Part shown: piece after piece, positions 34,039-44,534 of the stretch
Layout of the letters: each line of letters begins with the position of its first letter
Numbering within the stretch: the first letter of the stretch is position 1
Assembly (NCBI GenBank): GCA_922989275.2
Contig: OV277857.1
Span: forward strand, 6,324,001-6,388,000
Length of the DNA: 64,000 nt
Origin: Gari tellinella
Lineage: Eukaryota; Mollusca; Bivalvia; Cardiida; Psammobiidae
Direction of reading: 5' to 3'
Position numbers and translations under genes: made by a program
Notes under the pieces: generated by a model
Database searches by the model: none
What the model saw: only the letters and a program-made list of their open reading frames with translations
Told to the model about the DNA's origin: nothing

Positions 34039-34230
34039 CAGGGATCAAGCTATTTGGGGCAGTTTACTAAACAATTCAAAACATTTTTCAATAATTTTAG
34101 CACCAAATCCTATGGTGTTACTACTCATTAGAATCATCTCTTTGAGACGATTCTAATGAGTAGTGACACCATAGGGTTTAAAGCAGGAATAAACATTTTT
34201 TTTTAAATACTCCCCTTATTTGGAGCCCTT
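34039..34230. mobile_element. CAGGG1 MITE
   Basis: CAGGGATCAAGCTATTTGG (decayed) to TTATTTGGAGCCCT, with intact core 3 around CTCTTTGAG. A second, strongly decayed copy is at 34808-34995 with core GTCTCAGTGTTTGAGAC. Confidence 0.78.
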
Positions 34231-36369
34231 GGTTATATATCCAATGAGTTAACAGATTCAACAGTTTTTTCTCTATTATTGCCTAGTGTTAATGTGGAAA
34301 CATCTGTGCACATTACTACCCTGGGACGATTCTCTGATAAATGAAGTGAATTCTATTAATAATTCAGCCAGATGTCTTATAGTTTGTTCACTTATTTCTA
34401 CTGTATACAATTTAAGTCTTCCCTTTCTCTAGTCTAGGAGAATTGCAGTATATTTCTGTGAAAAATTGAGAACAGAAGTTGCAAATATATCTAGATTATT
34501 ACCCAAGGGATAGATGTCCTTCTGCAGAGTTGTTAAACATGTGTTTTATATGAAATTAAAACTGGATAAATAAAGCCATGATGTATCTGTACCAAACATT
34601 GATACTTCATTAATGGTAGATTTGGGCTGTATATGATGGATAATTTTACAGTTTTATGGGTAAATGTATATTAAATGATTTTTGCCTTACAGTAAAAGCT
34701 GACCTTAAAGCGATCTCACTAGTTTATTTAGCCTTCTAGATTCAATAAGTATTCATCACTACTATACAAATTCCATTGCCGAATATACTGAATTGATATA
34801 GTTTACTTAGCTACAGATAAGAGGAGTATTTAAAATAATAAGTTCTCAAGGTTTAAATGTTTGCTACATTGTAACTTCTCATCAGAATCGTCTCAGTGTT
34901 TGAGACGATTCTGATGAGTAGGCACAATATATGAAATTGGTGGACAATTTTAGAAGAAAATGTTAGAAACTTTTATTTTCTTTAAACTGTAGCTTTGATT
35001 TAGATGATAACAGAAAAGGGAAGACTGTAAACATGGGAATATTTTACCTATGAAAAACATGACCCCGACGTAGCAAAACAGCATCACATAACTATAAGAG
35101 TTTTACCTCCTATACTTTCATAAAATTCTGGTTAACGGATGGTGATTTAACTGGTTAAAAATGGAAATTTCTGTCCCTAAAATTGGTTTCATACGCCCAG
35201 TACTTAAAATCATATCGCACTCATGAATATTCAGAACGATGCTACTCGCAAATGCCACATAATTTGAGGAGAAAATTACCACGTAGGAGCAACAACAATA
35301 CAGATTTATTCCAATGATTATAATATTACCATTTGCGATGCTTTATGCCTATAGAACTTTTACCACAATAAGTATTATCCAGCAGACCAAATATTTGCAA
35401 ATGATTCATGAAATGAATGAAAAACGAAAGCAATGTTCAGAGTACTTACTAAACCCCTATCCGTCTAGTCACCATTGATACACCACACATCGACTAACAA
35501 TTCATGAAATAGAACGTTTAAAATTCTACTGAATAATTCGGAGATTATCAGAATTTCAAATTAATACAATTTCTGTATTATATGGCGTATTGCTTTCATA
35601 ACTCCGCATCTGGAGGATGAAAAAAACAGACGAGATATTAATGAATAATTTAAACCAACTGATCTCATTGGACATCGCTCGTGCCGTCAAAATAACACAC
35701 AGGAATCATTGTTTACTTTCTGTAAACAACAACAGAGGCAGTTAAGTCTAACAAAACCTTATTTTCTATTGTTTACAGAAAAATACTAAGCAGAGTCAAT
35801 ACATAGACTGCCTTTGTTACCTACGCTCTGCCGTTTACTCTCGCGGCAAAAATACATCACACTACATGTATATTTAATTTCCAAGTATGTTTACGTTTGT
35901 TGAAGCCGAGATTGTAACACGTGGTGTTTAAGTTGTGAAAATATATAACATTCTTTCGTTTTAAAACGTTTTCATTTATAAGCAACTTTTTATCTGTCAG
36001 AATATGTTATTGGGTTACGAGTTTATCAGTCATGGTAGTTTAAGTATACATGTTCGATATTCATAAAGTGACCAGATTTAGTTTTAAATATATATCCATT
36101 AGGTTTAAGCTATGTGTATACATAGATATACCCTTTTTGCAATGATTATGATCCACTTTAAACAAAGAGACTGTTATTCAATGTTACAACTTATTTTTTA
36201 CCAATGACCTAACGTTAAACTGTGTATATAGAGATCAGTATGCGTGTGTATGCTTTGTATACGCTATGGACATCATGCCCTGACCACGGAAAGGAGGACA
36301 CACACAAATGAGCGTTTTCCGATCATATACCTAAAGATCAAGATACAAAGTGAATGAAAATTGACTTAC

Positions 36370-36421
36370 CAGTATCTAGAGTCAATCTTTGTTGTGGTCG
36401 CCCCTGCTTTCGGCGTGACAT
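36370..36421 (-). CDS. First coding exon of a NuRD-recruiting zinc-finger factor (BCL11/SALL/ZNF423/ZFPM type)
   Basis: Reading down from 36421: ATG TCA CGC CGA AAG CAG ..., giving MSRRKQGRPQQRLTLDT plus one base. A GTAAGT donor follows at 36369-36364 (phase 1). An in-frame TAG at 36481-36479 fixes the start. In BCL11A/B, SALL, ZNF423/521 and FOG proteins, MSRRKQ at the extreme N-terminus binds RBBP4 and recruits the NuRD deacetylase complex; these proteins act as nuclear repressors. Vertebrate BCL11A begins MSRRKQGKPQ, so a BCL11 homologue fits best (Gly7, Pro9-Gln10), but the motif alone does not separate the families. The short exon with a phase-1 donor also agrees with what I recall of BCL11A. 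Later exons with C2H2 fingers were not found at lower coordinates; intron 1 may run past the left edge. Confidence 0.82.
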
Positions 36422-36480
36422 GGCTTCAACTTCGTCATTAAACCTTCGATCGTGTGCGTTTCCTCTGGACAAAGACAACT

Positions 36481-36490
36481 AAAATGGCGG
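36481..36490. promoter_or_regulatory. YY1-like site in 5'UTR/promoter of the MSRRKQ exon
   Basis: AAAATGGCGG matches the AANATGGCGG consensus, 60 bp upstream of the ATG of the minus-strand exon. YY1 sites of this form are common just around transcription starts. Single match, unproven. Confidence 0.4.
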
Positions 36491-37709
36491 AAAGTCGTTC
36501 CAAACTCATGAAAATGGCCAAACATGCAAACCAATATATGTTTTTGGTCACTACGTTTCCATATATCCGTGTGTCCTGATATCTAGTTTGTAATACTACC
36601 ATCCATTTATAGGTCACTGTCCGCCTTGCGATAGTTCAATTCAGGTCACTTGCTTCTCACGCTAAACTGACCACTATGTATACATATACATATATCTCCT
36701 TTCCGGTCACTCAGTTTCGAATATGATCTAAAATGAAGTAATTAACGAGTATTAGTTAACTGTATCCAATGAACGTATTTCTTGAAGCCATAGTTACAAA
36801 ACACGAAGCTGTATTCACCATTCACTCTGAAAGGCCAGTGCACCTCGGTATACTCAGATCACCAATATGTATCATGTGGTTATTATTTAAACACTTATCA
36901 ACAATCCAAAAACTTTCAAATCTGGACAATGACCATATCCAATTAACATGGTTTCACTAATTTAACCTATCTCGGATGGTAACAAAAGTGAAATGTCCAG
37001 CGTTCCGGTGTCTGTTAAAAGTTAGCCGTCACCCTTCTGGCTTAGATGTATTTCTCTTACACCGCGAATAGTGTCTGACCACCGAGCCTTTCTATACAGC
37101 TAGCTGAGCGCAAACCAACCAATATGATCAGACGAACGTGATAGCACATTTAGCCGTAAAAAACTAGTTGTGTCGTCACATTGGACCAACATTACGCGCC
37201 GGCCAAATGATGCGTGGTAGCCAGTGTTAAGTTAAAAATATAACAGTGAAATGACCTCGTCGTAGTTTCTGTGTGGCTTTGTCGACTGCAAAGGGAGGGT
37301 AAAAGGGTTTAGAGGCCACGCTGTTCTAATTTAGGACATAAAGTATTATGATATAGTATATCTCATCTTTCTGTTGTGTGCATTAACAGGGGCTGCGCTT
37401 TGTATGTCATTGTTAACATTGTTGATATTTTATAGCAGGCGGGCATTTGGTATGAAAACAGTATACTACACTAACGGGATTGCTTTTAAATTTGAGGCTC
37501 TTTATTAAATTTCGATATTACTTAAACCCCGTAAAACGGTCATAGAAGGGATTCTTATCTTAACTAAATAATTTGAATTATTGGAATGCGGAGTGAGTTT
37601 ATACAATATTGTTTTAAAGCACTGTTTGGTGTCAGATTACTATATTATTTTCTATATATTTATTAAAAAAGGATAGTGACCAGTGGTCAAATTTATACTA
37701 TATCTGCTA

Positions 37710-37900
37710 CAGTTGAACCTCTTTTTAGCAACACACGGAATTAGTCTGATAACTGCTTTCAAATTGATGGAAATTTAATGCAGGACAAGGTAATGCAGAA
37801 ATCTCCTTCAGGAGATTTCTGCATTACTTTTGTCAGGCATTAAGCAAACAAAAATCCATATTATTTCTAATTGATATGTCACTTAATTGAGGTTGTACTG
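37710..37900. mobile_element. TA5 Tigger-like MITE carrying core 2h
   Basis: TA at 37708-37709, then CAGTTGAACCTCTTTTTAGC; right end AATTGAGGTTGTACTG then TA at 37901-37902. Core 2h at 37774-37845 (AAATCTCC/TTCA/GGAGATTT, paired variant). Confidence 0.75.
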
Positions 37901-38024
37901 TACACCTAACAAAAACAACTATTCTGAACTATGAGAAATAATTGATTTACTGTCACTTAATTGAGGTTGTACTGTACACCTAACAAACACAACTATTCTG
38001 AACTATGAGAAATAATTGATTTTC
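37877..38024 (+). repeat. 74-bp tandem duplication
   Basis: TGTCACTTAATTGAGGTTGT .. GAAATAATTGATTT occurs at 37877-37950 and 37951-38024 with about two differences. It duplicates the right end of the TA5 MITE plus flank, so the MITE has two right ends. Confidence 0.95.
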
Positions 38025-39161
38025 TGTTATTGCTAAGAAGTCATAGATATCAGACATATATAGTTATGCTTTTTATGGCTTTTGATTTTGTTTATTTTTA
38101 TAACTATTACAACTACTATTTATCTTGATTGACTTGCTTGGAAGTTTTACATGGGACAAGTGCCAGTCGCAAGAACAAGCACAAATGCTGCTATATAGCC
38201 AGACTATAAATAGTCTCAGAACGGAAAGAACCAATCAGCACACGTCATGATAATTCACAGCTGGACACATGATTGCATAAAGAGCAATTTGACTACCTTT
38301 TTGTGACGCAACTAAACTGAGTGCGGGAATGTGTTTTTGTCATATTTTTGAAAACATTATCTCATTTTATTTTGCATTTTCACCTACCCGTAATCGACAG
38401 GTTTATATTACTTATCTCATAATTATTAGTACTTATATACTAGATCTATACAGACAAATAGTTGTCTTAGTTCAAAACATACCCGGTAAAGCCAATAATT
38501 CAATATAATGACCGTAAAAGGTATGTAGTTCGTATTGCTTCTTAAACTTCACTAAATTTATACGGAAATTTGAATATAAAAGTATAAAGATGATCTATGT
38601 TAAACTGTTGTTAATTATTTGGTAAGGAACCTAATATATTTATAAACATGCCTTAGGTACTTTTCTATAACCCTTTGAACTCTGCAATATTCGAATCAAC
38701 GACGCAAACACCTAAAATAATAATGTTTAATCCTCAAAGAACTGTTTTATACAATATTTCGTTCGATTACATTCAATGTAAATCGTTAAAACGAAACCCG
38801 AACTGACTCAATCTTAGTGTTCATTCCTCAACAAGGCCGCGGCGAAACGAACTTGCGTGTCCTTAAATAACCCTAGGTAGAGTGGTCAGCTGACCAGTCG
38901 AGATTCACCTCAGATAACTTGTACGGCCAGTGTATTTACGATACTTCATACTGAGCCGTGGCCTTGACTGGACATAGGTCATCTGAGGTGAGCATTGCGG
39001 AGATAGCTAACGTTAGCGCTGTGTGGTCAATACTCTCGCCCGCCTTTATTGGTCTTGAATGAGCGCTGTGAGAGTACCTGACCAGTAGGGTCAATGGAAA
39101 TTGTAAATTACACAGCAAAAACTGTATTCACGGTCTTTCTAACAATCAACACGGATATCAA
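38025..39161. other. No gene recognised; repeat-free, GC-richer near 38.83-39.08 kb
   Basis: Contains short palindromes GTCAGCTGAC (E-box) and GCTAACGTTAGC. The minus-strand 60-aa ORF here (38936-39118) has no family resemblance. It lies 2.5 kb upstream of the MSRRKQ exon and could include regulatory DNA (speculative). Confidence 0.4.
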
Positions 39162-39411
39162 TTAACCCATTACCAAATAAATACGCCTTTTTACGCTTTA
39201 AATAATTCCACTACTGAATAAAATAGTTTTCAATTTATACTGCCTCAAATGAAAAACATAAGATATATTTCTATATTCTAGCAGATAGTAGCTTAAAGTA
39301 GGCTGAAAGTATAGCAGAATGTGCCTTGAGGCGCATTCTGCTTTACTTTCAACCTGCTTTAAGTGCACATATCTTCATAACTAGAAATAGGTTTATGGGC
39401 TAATGAGTTAA
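39162..39411. mobile_element. TTAA1 MITE with core 2d
   Basis: TTAACCCATTACCAAATA to TATGGGCTAATGAGTTAA, 250 bp, TTAA at both ends; core 2d at 39291-39363 (GTGCCTTGAGGCGC, worn loop). Confidence 0.88.
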
Positions 39412-39730
39412 TATATATGTAGGTAACTGTTTAATGCAGTTCAAAAGTATTGAAGAGCATTTATTGAGGAGTGATTTGTATTGCTGCAAATTCCTGTCAT
39501 TTTCTGTTAAATTGTTAATTCATATGATAATGAGGTAACACTTAATGAGGTTTTAATGTCTATCAAAATTTCAATCTTTATTTTGATAACGTATGCATGT
39601 TTGACCACATATACAATTGATTTAACTAATGTAAGAAGTGACCATTTGATTGATTAATTGATACATGGGTAACTGAATCTTTTTCTGTGCTAAAAGACCA
39701 GTACATGTATAGATCAATATGCATAATTTT

Positions 39731-39796
39731 CAAACAGTGATTACCCTAATCAGAGGGTTCATACATGAACCTTTTGACCTAGATCTTCATTGTTTG
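39731..39796. repeat. Core 1a hairpin, decayed
   Basis: CAAACAGTGATTACCCTAAT .. GGGTTCAT/GAACCTTT .. CATTGTTTG with several unpaired positions. Confidence 0.8.
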
Positions 39797-40840
39797 ATTT
39801 CTTTTTATATATCTGAAATATTTCTAAAATCGCATTAAAGCCAAAATAAATTGGTCACATTTGTCAGAAGTGAAATATAGTTCGTATGAAAAATTCAACA
39901 TAAATTTGTTCATATACAACGAAGCACTAACACGGGATATCCTACCAGCAACACGTCAGAACCAACAAGAGCATAGTAAGAAAACAAAGACCATAACAAA
40001 GGCCGTCTGTAGAAGCAACTTAGAACTGTGGTACATATATACCAGTATACCACCTATCTGTTATAGTCTATCTATAATATACCATGTGCAGACGGTGGAA
40101 TCTTGGAAACCTTGCGTTGTTATATTTGCAGCTGATACTTGAATTTAGATTTTATTGCATATTGTTTCTAATTACCATGGAATTATTACTCGTTATGTGT
40201 TACAATTTTGAAACAGTTACTCCCAAATGCAATAAAATAAAACCTTGATTACATCAGTATAATAAGAACCAGAGATGCACGGAGCGGGGGAAAGGCTTTA
40301 TGAAAAATGTCCATGATGTAATAAAAGTATTTTGACCGTAAATATTAATAGCATCCAGCTTGCGGGTAATCTTTCAGACAATTAGCTATATCGCATCGCA
40401 TGTTGTATGCATAGTACTAAGTTTTCATTGGCCCTGCGCACCAATAGAAATGAATACAATTAATACTGTACCGTCCTGTTAAACTTGCAGAGAAGGAATG
40501 CACTAGGTCATTATACATATACAGTTGAGGAAATTAAAAATACGAACATAGGTGGCGTTGACTTTTATATTGATTCATAGATACTCAGTATATTATCTGA
40601 TTTGGATCAAATGTTGTTTACAAATTTAATGCGTAATACGCAGAACGGGAAACAGAACTGTGCTGAATGTAAACCAACGTCTCAATATTAACAACCTAAG
40701 GGAGATAACTCTATTTGTATGTTATTATGTAAAGCCTTACAGTGTGATTGTGTTGTTGCTCTTAGCAGCTGAGTCCATAAGTCGAACTTTAGCCAATCAC
40801 AATATGGTATAATATGGTTCGTATTTAGGACAGGGGAAAG
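39797..40840. other. No gene recognised
   Basis: A 93-aa plus-strand ORF (39861-40142) has no recognisable motif. The rest is unassigned. Confidence 0.4.
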
Positions 40841-40908
40841 CTGAATACAGCATAAAAGTAATACAGAAAGCTTTCTGCATTTTATTATCCTGCAATAGCA
40901 GGGCTGCC

Positions 40909-41152
40909 ATTTCTCCGGATTTTTCCGAAATCTCCGGATTTTTATTCCAACAGATGGAAGCTTAAAACAGGCTGAAAGTAAAGAAGAATGCGCCTTAAGG
41001 CGCATTCTGCTTTACTTTCAACCTGATTTAAGCAACACGTGTCTTAAAAACTAGAAACAGACTATGGGTTAAAGGTATAATCAGGAAATCGGGCTTGAAA
41101 AATTGAAAAATTTGAAAACTTAGGATTTTTTATCAACTTATGACAGGCCTGC
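40909..41152. mobile_element. CAGGG2 MITE with core 2d, inserted in a core 2h remnant
   Basis: CAGGGCTGCCATTTCTCC to TTATGACAGGCCTG. CAATAG is present on both sides (left 40903-40908, right just after CCTG). The hairpin at 40960-41032 is core 2d. The host sequence at 40842-40908 is a decayed core 2h. Opposite orientation to 6801-7054. Confidence 0.75.
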
Positions 41153-42326
41153 AATAGGTAGTTACATGACTATAGAATGTGCAATGATTGTAAAAAGACA
41201 GACGGTTTAACACGACATTGGTTGTAGTCAAATAATGATAAATCACAAGCGACAAGGCAAAATGATCTTAACAATAAATGATAATATATTATCGGTTTAC
41301 CACCGTATTTAGACAGGATGCAGATTTTGACATTTTTATATAATTGTTATGTGCAGTTTAAATATAGTTTAATACTGATAAAATACAATATTTACGAATA
41401 ATTTGACACCACAAAGTATAAATATAAGTACATTGGCAGTACCGATAATTCTAACAATATTAGTAAATTTGAAGCATCTGTCAATCGCTTTATTAGTTAT
41501 AATTTGCGTGTTTGTTTTGCAACATTGATAACTAAATCAGTTTAACGCTCTACCCCTTGAGCCTGTGTCTAGCCTGTTTCTAGATTTGAAGACAATTTAC
41601 TACTTGTTTTTCAGGTGCACAGTAAGGCACATTCTGCTTTACTCTCAGGCCACCTTAAGCTACACTTACATGTATGTTATAGCTTATATTTTAGATGTTT
41701 AGAGTAGTTTGATTTATATATATATTTATCACATAAACGTGCAAAATATAGAGGGCCGTAAAAATCGTACGGCCCACTGGGCATATATTTTATACTAATT
41801 TTCGAATCACCAAAATACTGTATTACTACGCCGACTTTAAATCACTTTAGAAAATCTAGACAAAATAAGATCACCACTAGGGATTTAAAATAGTTCCAAG
41901 TGTCCTAAAACATTATCCCAGGCAATCCCGCAAACTCAGGCTGCAAATTAGGCTACGTAGAGCTCTAGTAGAACAGTAACTCAGACAGTTTTTCAAATTT
42001 AGACGTTACAGTAATAATGACGTCGTGTTGCTATAACGACGTTATTTTGAAAACAAAACTTGATTCTAACTGTCAAATGATCATTTTTGGTCAGTTAGAA
42101 CAGTTTTAAATTAAATATGAATTTAAAATTTGAATAGGGTATCGGAAGAGTCTTTACACAACACATTGATGTTGATTTTCTTTATTTTAGTTTGATTGGT
42201 ATTTTTATCTACGGATGAATAAAACCGAATAACTCCTATGACGAATCGTTTTACTAAGAGCCGAGGGCAAAAGTGAAAGTAAGAGCGTTCGGATTTTCGT
42301 GTCATTTTGGTGTTTATGTGATAAAT
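41153..42326. other. No gene recognised; TTAA1 remnant
   Basis: A TTAA1 remnant lies at about 41545-41660, and a small palindrome TTCTAACTG..CAGTTAGAA at about 42063-42103. The 60-aa minus ORF at 42123-42305 is not recognisable. Confidence 0.4.
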
Positions 42327-42472
42327 AGGATATCAAACTCGTGTGTTGTCAGTCGTGAATTTATTGAACTCGTTGGATAAAATGATATGTTGCTCGCCAA
42401 GGCTCGCAACATATTATTTTATCCAACTCGTTCAATAAATTCACGACTGACAACACACTCATTCAATATCCT
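42327..42472. repeat. Large hairpin, arms about 65 bp
   Basis: AGGATATCAAACTCG..GTGTTGTCAGTCGTGAATTT, inner stem TATGTTGC/GCAACATA around TCGCCAAGGCTC, mirrored through AAATTCACGACTGACAACAC to AATATCCT. Single copy in the window; it lies just 3' of the hammerhead on the minus strand. Not related to cores 1-3. Confidence 0.9.
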
Positions 42473-42531
42473 CTATATATATATAATTGTAAAGGTAAAA
42501 ATGACTAAACACGCCTTCTATTTTTTCTTTT

Positions 42532-42578
42532 GTATTACCATACGCGTTTCGCCTCTCGGCTCATCAGTGATTGTAATA
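42532..42578 (-). ncRNA. Type I hammerhead ribozyme of a Penelope-like element
   Basis: The minus strand reads stem I 5' AUCA (42571-42568), CUGAUGA core (42567-42561), stem II GCC-GAGA-GGC (42560-42551), GAAA (42550-42547), minimal stem III ACGCGU, then A (42541) as the cleavage nucleotide and stem I 3' UGGU. AUCA pairs with UGGU; a further UAUUAC/GUAAUA pairing extends stem I. All invariant core bases are present. The short self-complementary ACGCGU stem III is the known form of Penelope-element hammerheads, thought to act better as dimers. It lies 116 bp 3' of the GIY-YIG ORF stop, as expected. Confidence 0.9.
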
Positions 42579-42590
42579 TATTTGTTGCTA

Positions 42591-42660
42591 TGACGTGGCG
42601 TCAATGGTAACGCTACGTCATAAATGTGACGTCATAAACGTGACGTCATAACGTCATTTT
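42591..42660. promoter_or_regulatory. Cluster of CRE-like TGACGTCA motifs
   Basis: TGACGTCA at 42627-42634 and 42641-42648, with partial TGACGTGG (42591), CTACGTCA and AACGTCA around them. It lies between the Penelope-like ORF and the hammerhead, that is, in the probable terminal repeat/promoter of the retroelement. Use as CREB/ATF sites is inference. Confidence 0.5.
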
Positions 42661-42693
42661 AGTGGAACGTCATTGAAGTTCTTTTGATCAATT

Positions 42694-43058
42694 CTATGCA
42701 TTTAATTTAGGTTGGAAACAGTTTATAAAATATTTTTCTTTTGCTAACCTGACCGAAATATTTTCTGAATTCATTTTAAAGAACGGGAACATTTGAAACT
42801 TGGGAATTTCTTTACAACATATGTCTAAATGTGCACTTAAAGGTATCTGCCGGGTGGATGGGTCCCTTATTTGTTGGGCATGTATTGTTCTTCTTGTTCT
42901 TAATTTGTCGCCTGTCTGGCCTATATAATATTCGTTACATCCATTGCATGTTATGACATATAAGACGTTTCTTACATCACAGGACATATTGGCATTTACT
43001 TTAAATATCTTACCATTAAAATTGTATGAATTATTTTCGATGATGTGTTGTATATATA
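42694..43058 (-). pseudogene. Penelope-like element, C-terminal GIY-YIG endonuclease remnant
   Basis: The open frame from about 43058 down to 42694 (ATG at 42987 is internal) contains NVLYVITCNGCNEYYIGQTG, then an LRTRRTIHAQQ segment and an SAHLDIC. The pattern LYVI..C..C..YYIGQT...LR.R...H is the GIY-YIG nuclease of Penelope-like retroelements, including the Cys pair and His characteristic of the animal lineage. In the full element it follows the reverse transcriptase and nicks the target. Here the RT is missing: a TA4 MITE interrupts at 43058 and nothing RT-like is seen beyond it. The natural C-terminus (KYFINCFQPKLNA) seems intact. Confidence 0.85.
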
Positions 43059-43300
43059 CAGTGCTCCCTCCCTACAACGTCCCTCCAAACAACAAGTCCC
43101 TCCTTACAACGACCTTTGTCACTTGTCCCAAAACAAGACAATTACTTCTAACAATTTTACAGCTCTGTATTGTCTGCTTAAAATGGTCGTCTGATCTGGA
43201 TTTAAGCTGTTTGCAACTGTGAGCTTACTATAACGACTCCCTCCGAACAACGCACATATTTTAAACTCCCATTGGTTGTCGTTTTAGAGAGGGAGCGCTG
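43059..43300. mobile_element. TA4 Tigger-like MITE with half a core 1b
   Basis: TA (43057-43058) CAGTGCTCCCTCCCTACAAC to TTAGAGAGGGAGCGCTG TA (43301-43302), 242 bp. Internal GTCTGATCTGGATTTAAGCT and GTTTGC is the right arm of core 1b only. It interrupts the Penelope-like remnant. Confidence 0.85.
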
Positions 43301-43302
43301 TA

Positions 43303-43812
43303 GATTTGCATGAGGAGTAGGGTAAATACGCCGAGTTCCTGGTCTCTGATCTGACTCACAACTGTTTATGAACAATGACAGACAGTAGTGGTAGAAAGAC
43401 AAATCAGTCTAGGTTTTATAAATTTGTTTCCACCAGGTTTACATGGTTAGATCTTCCCAACGTTACTGACTATGCTAGAGTTATTCAGTTTATAAAACAG
43501 ATAAACTTACCATATGTATTTGTAACTCTGATAAATCCTTATTCTGCTACAACTTCGGCTGCTTCAAGCTTGTCGCCTGACATCAGTTCCAAGATCGTGA
43601 TTCTTAGAAACCTTGGAACCCTTTCTCAGTCTATCCCTCTCCTGTTTCCTTGTATCTTCTTCTGTTTGATCTTCACGAAAGGGACTTAGTTTAAACATAT
43701 TTTATTTCATAATATATACAACATTTGGATAATACATGTATATACATTAGGATGGGAACGAAAGCAAAAGCTTATTTGGTTCTTCTCCTAGGCATAGCAG
43801 AAATCATATCAC
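43303..43812 (+). other. Unassigned; contains a 104-aa ORF (43375-43689)
   Basis: The plus-strand ORF begins MTDSSGRKTNQSRFYKFVST and later has YARVIQFIKQINLPYVFVTL. Composition is not low-complexity, but no family is recognised. It may be a fragment of an unknown transposon or chance. Confidence 0.25.
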
Positions 43813-44030
43813 TCAAACCCCTTCACTGCCTTACCCCGAAAACTACAGGTTTTTGCAAACAGTTTGGATCCTGATCAGACGCCGCTTTACGCGGCGTCTG
43901 ATCAGAATCCAAACTGTTTGACACTCCTTTCCATATTTCTTCAGTCAAAATAGCTAAAATTAAAATTTAAGAAATAAAAGCAGACGACAATTGTTTAAAA
44001 TTGATGACGTCACGGCAGTGAAGGGGTTAA
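43813..44030. mobile_element. TTAA4 MITE carrying core 1b
   Basis: CCCCTTCACTGCC start (TTAA decayed to TCAA) and GGCAGTGAAGGGGTTAA end; core 1b at 43855-43920 near perfect (CGCCGC TTTA GCGGCG). GATGACGTCA near the right end. Other copies: 55861, 58511. Confidence 0.85.
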
Positions 44031-44288
44031 AGCAATACATGTACATAAATAGGATTTCGGTCAAAGACGTGACATAATTTTGTATTTAACATTACAAAAA
44101 GTGTAACGGAAAAATGTTAAATTTGCCTGTGAATGTTGAAATACAATTGAGCATGAGAAGATGACAAGGAGCTTGAGGGGGTTTGATCAGTAAAAGTTGA
44201 CACTACTATGATATGCCAGGGTTGTAGGAGTTGGGCTCTTCTAAAGGAGAAGTAAGTATACACAATAAAAAAGAAGTGAGTTTCAGCT

Positions 44289-44534
44289 CAGGGGCCCGTT
44301 TCATAAAACTTCTTACGACAAATGTTGTCGTAAGTCAGATTATAAAAGTATCAATTATTATTTATTTCTCCATCTAATCCTGTCTTGTGACATTTTTTTG
44401 GAATCGTCTTGAAAAGACGATTCCAAAAAGATGTCAAAAGACAGGATTACATAGAGAAATCACAAATTAAATGTATTTTAAAGTTTTGACTTACGACAAC
44501 ATTTGTCGTAAGAAGTTTTATGAAACGGGGCCCA
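44289..44534. mobile_element. GGGGCCC MITE with core 3 relative
   Basis: GGGGCCCGTTTCATAAAAC to GTTTTATGAAACGGGGCCC. Second layer CTTACGACAAATGTTGTCGT mirrored. Centre TTGGAATCGTCTTG/AAA/AGACGATTCCAA with flanking TCCTGTCTTG/AAGACAGGA. Confidence 0.92.

Larger units (their letters stand above)
34996..37700. other. Repeat-poor zone around the MSRRKQ exon
   Basis: I found no copy of any hairpin core or framework in this 2.7 kb, the longest such gap in the window. CpG dinucleotides appear more frequent around 35.6-37.2 kb than in the flanks, by eye. It probably holds the promoter, 5'UTR and start of intron 1 of the zinc-finger gene. Confidence 0.55.

Noticed and set aside
38936..39118. 60-aa minus-strand ORF upstream of the MSRRKQ exon as an upstream coding exon
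   Set aside because: No splice donor fitting a frame and no recognisable protein; the in-frame stop before the MSRRKQ ATG argues against coding sequence upstream.
42944..43222. 92-aa plus-strand ORF
   Set aside because: Antisense to the GIY-YIG remnant and running into the TA4 MITE; no motif.
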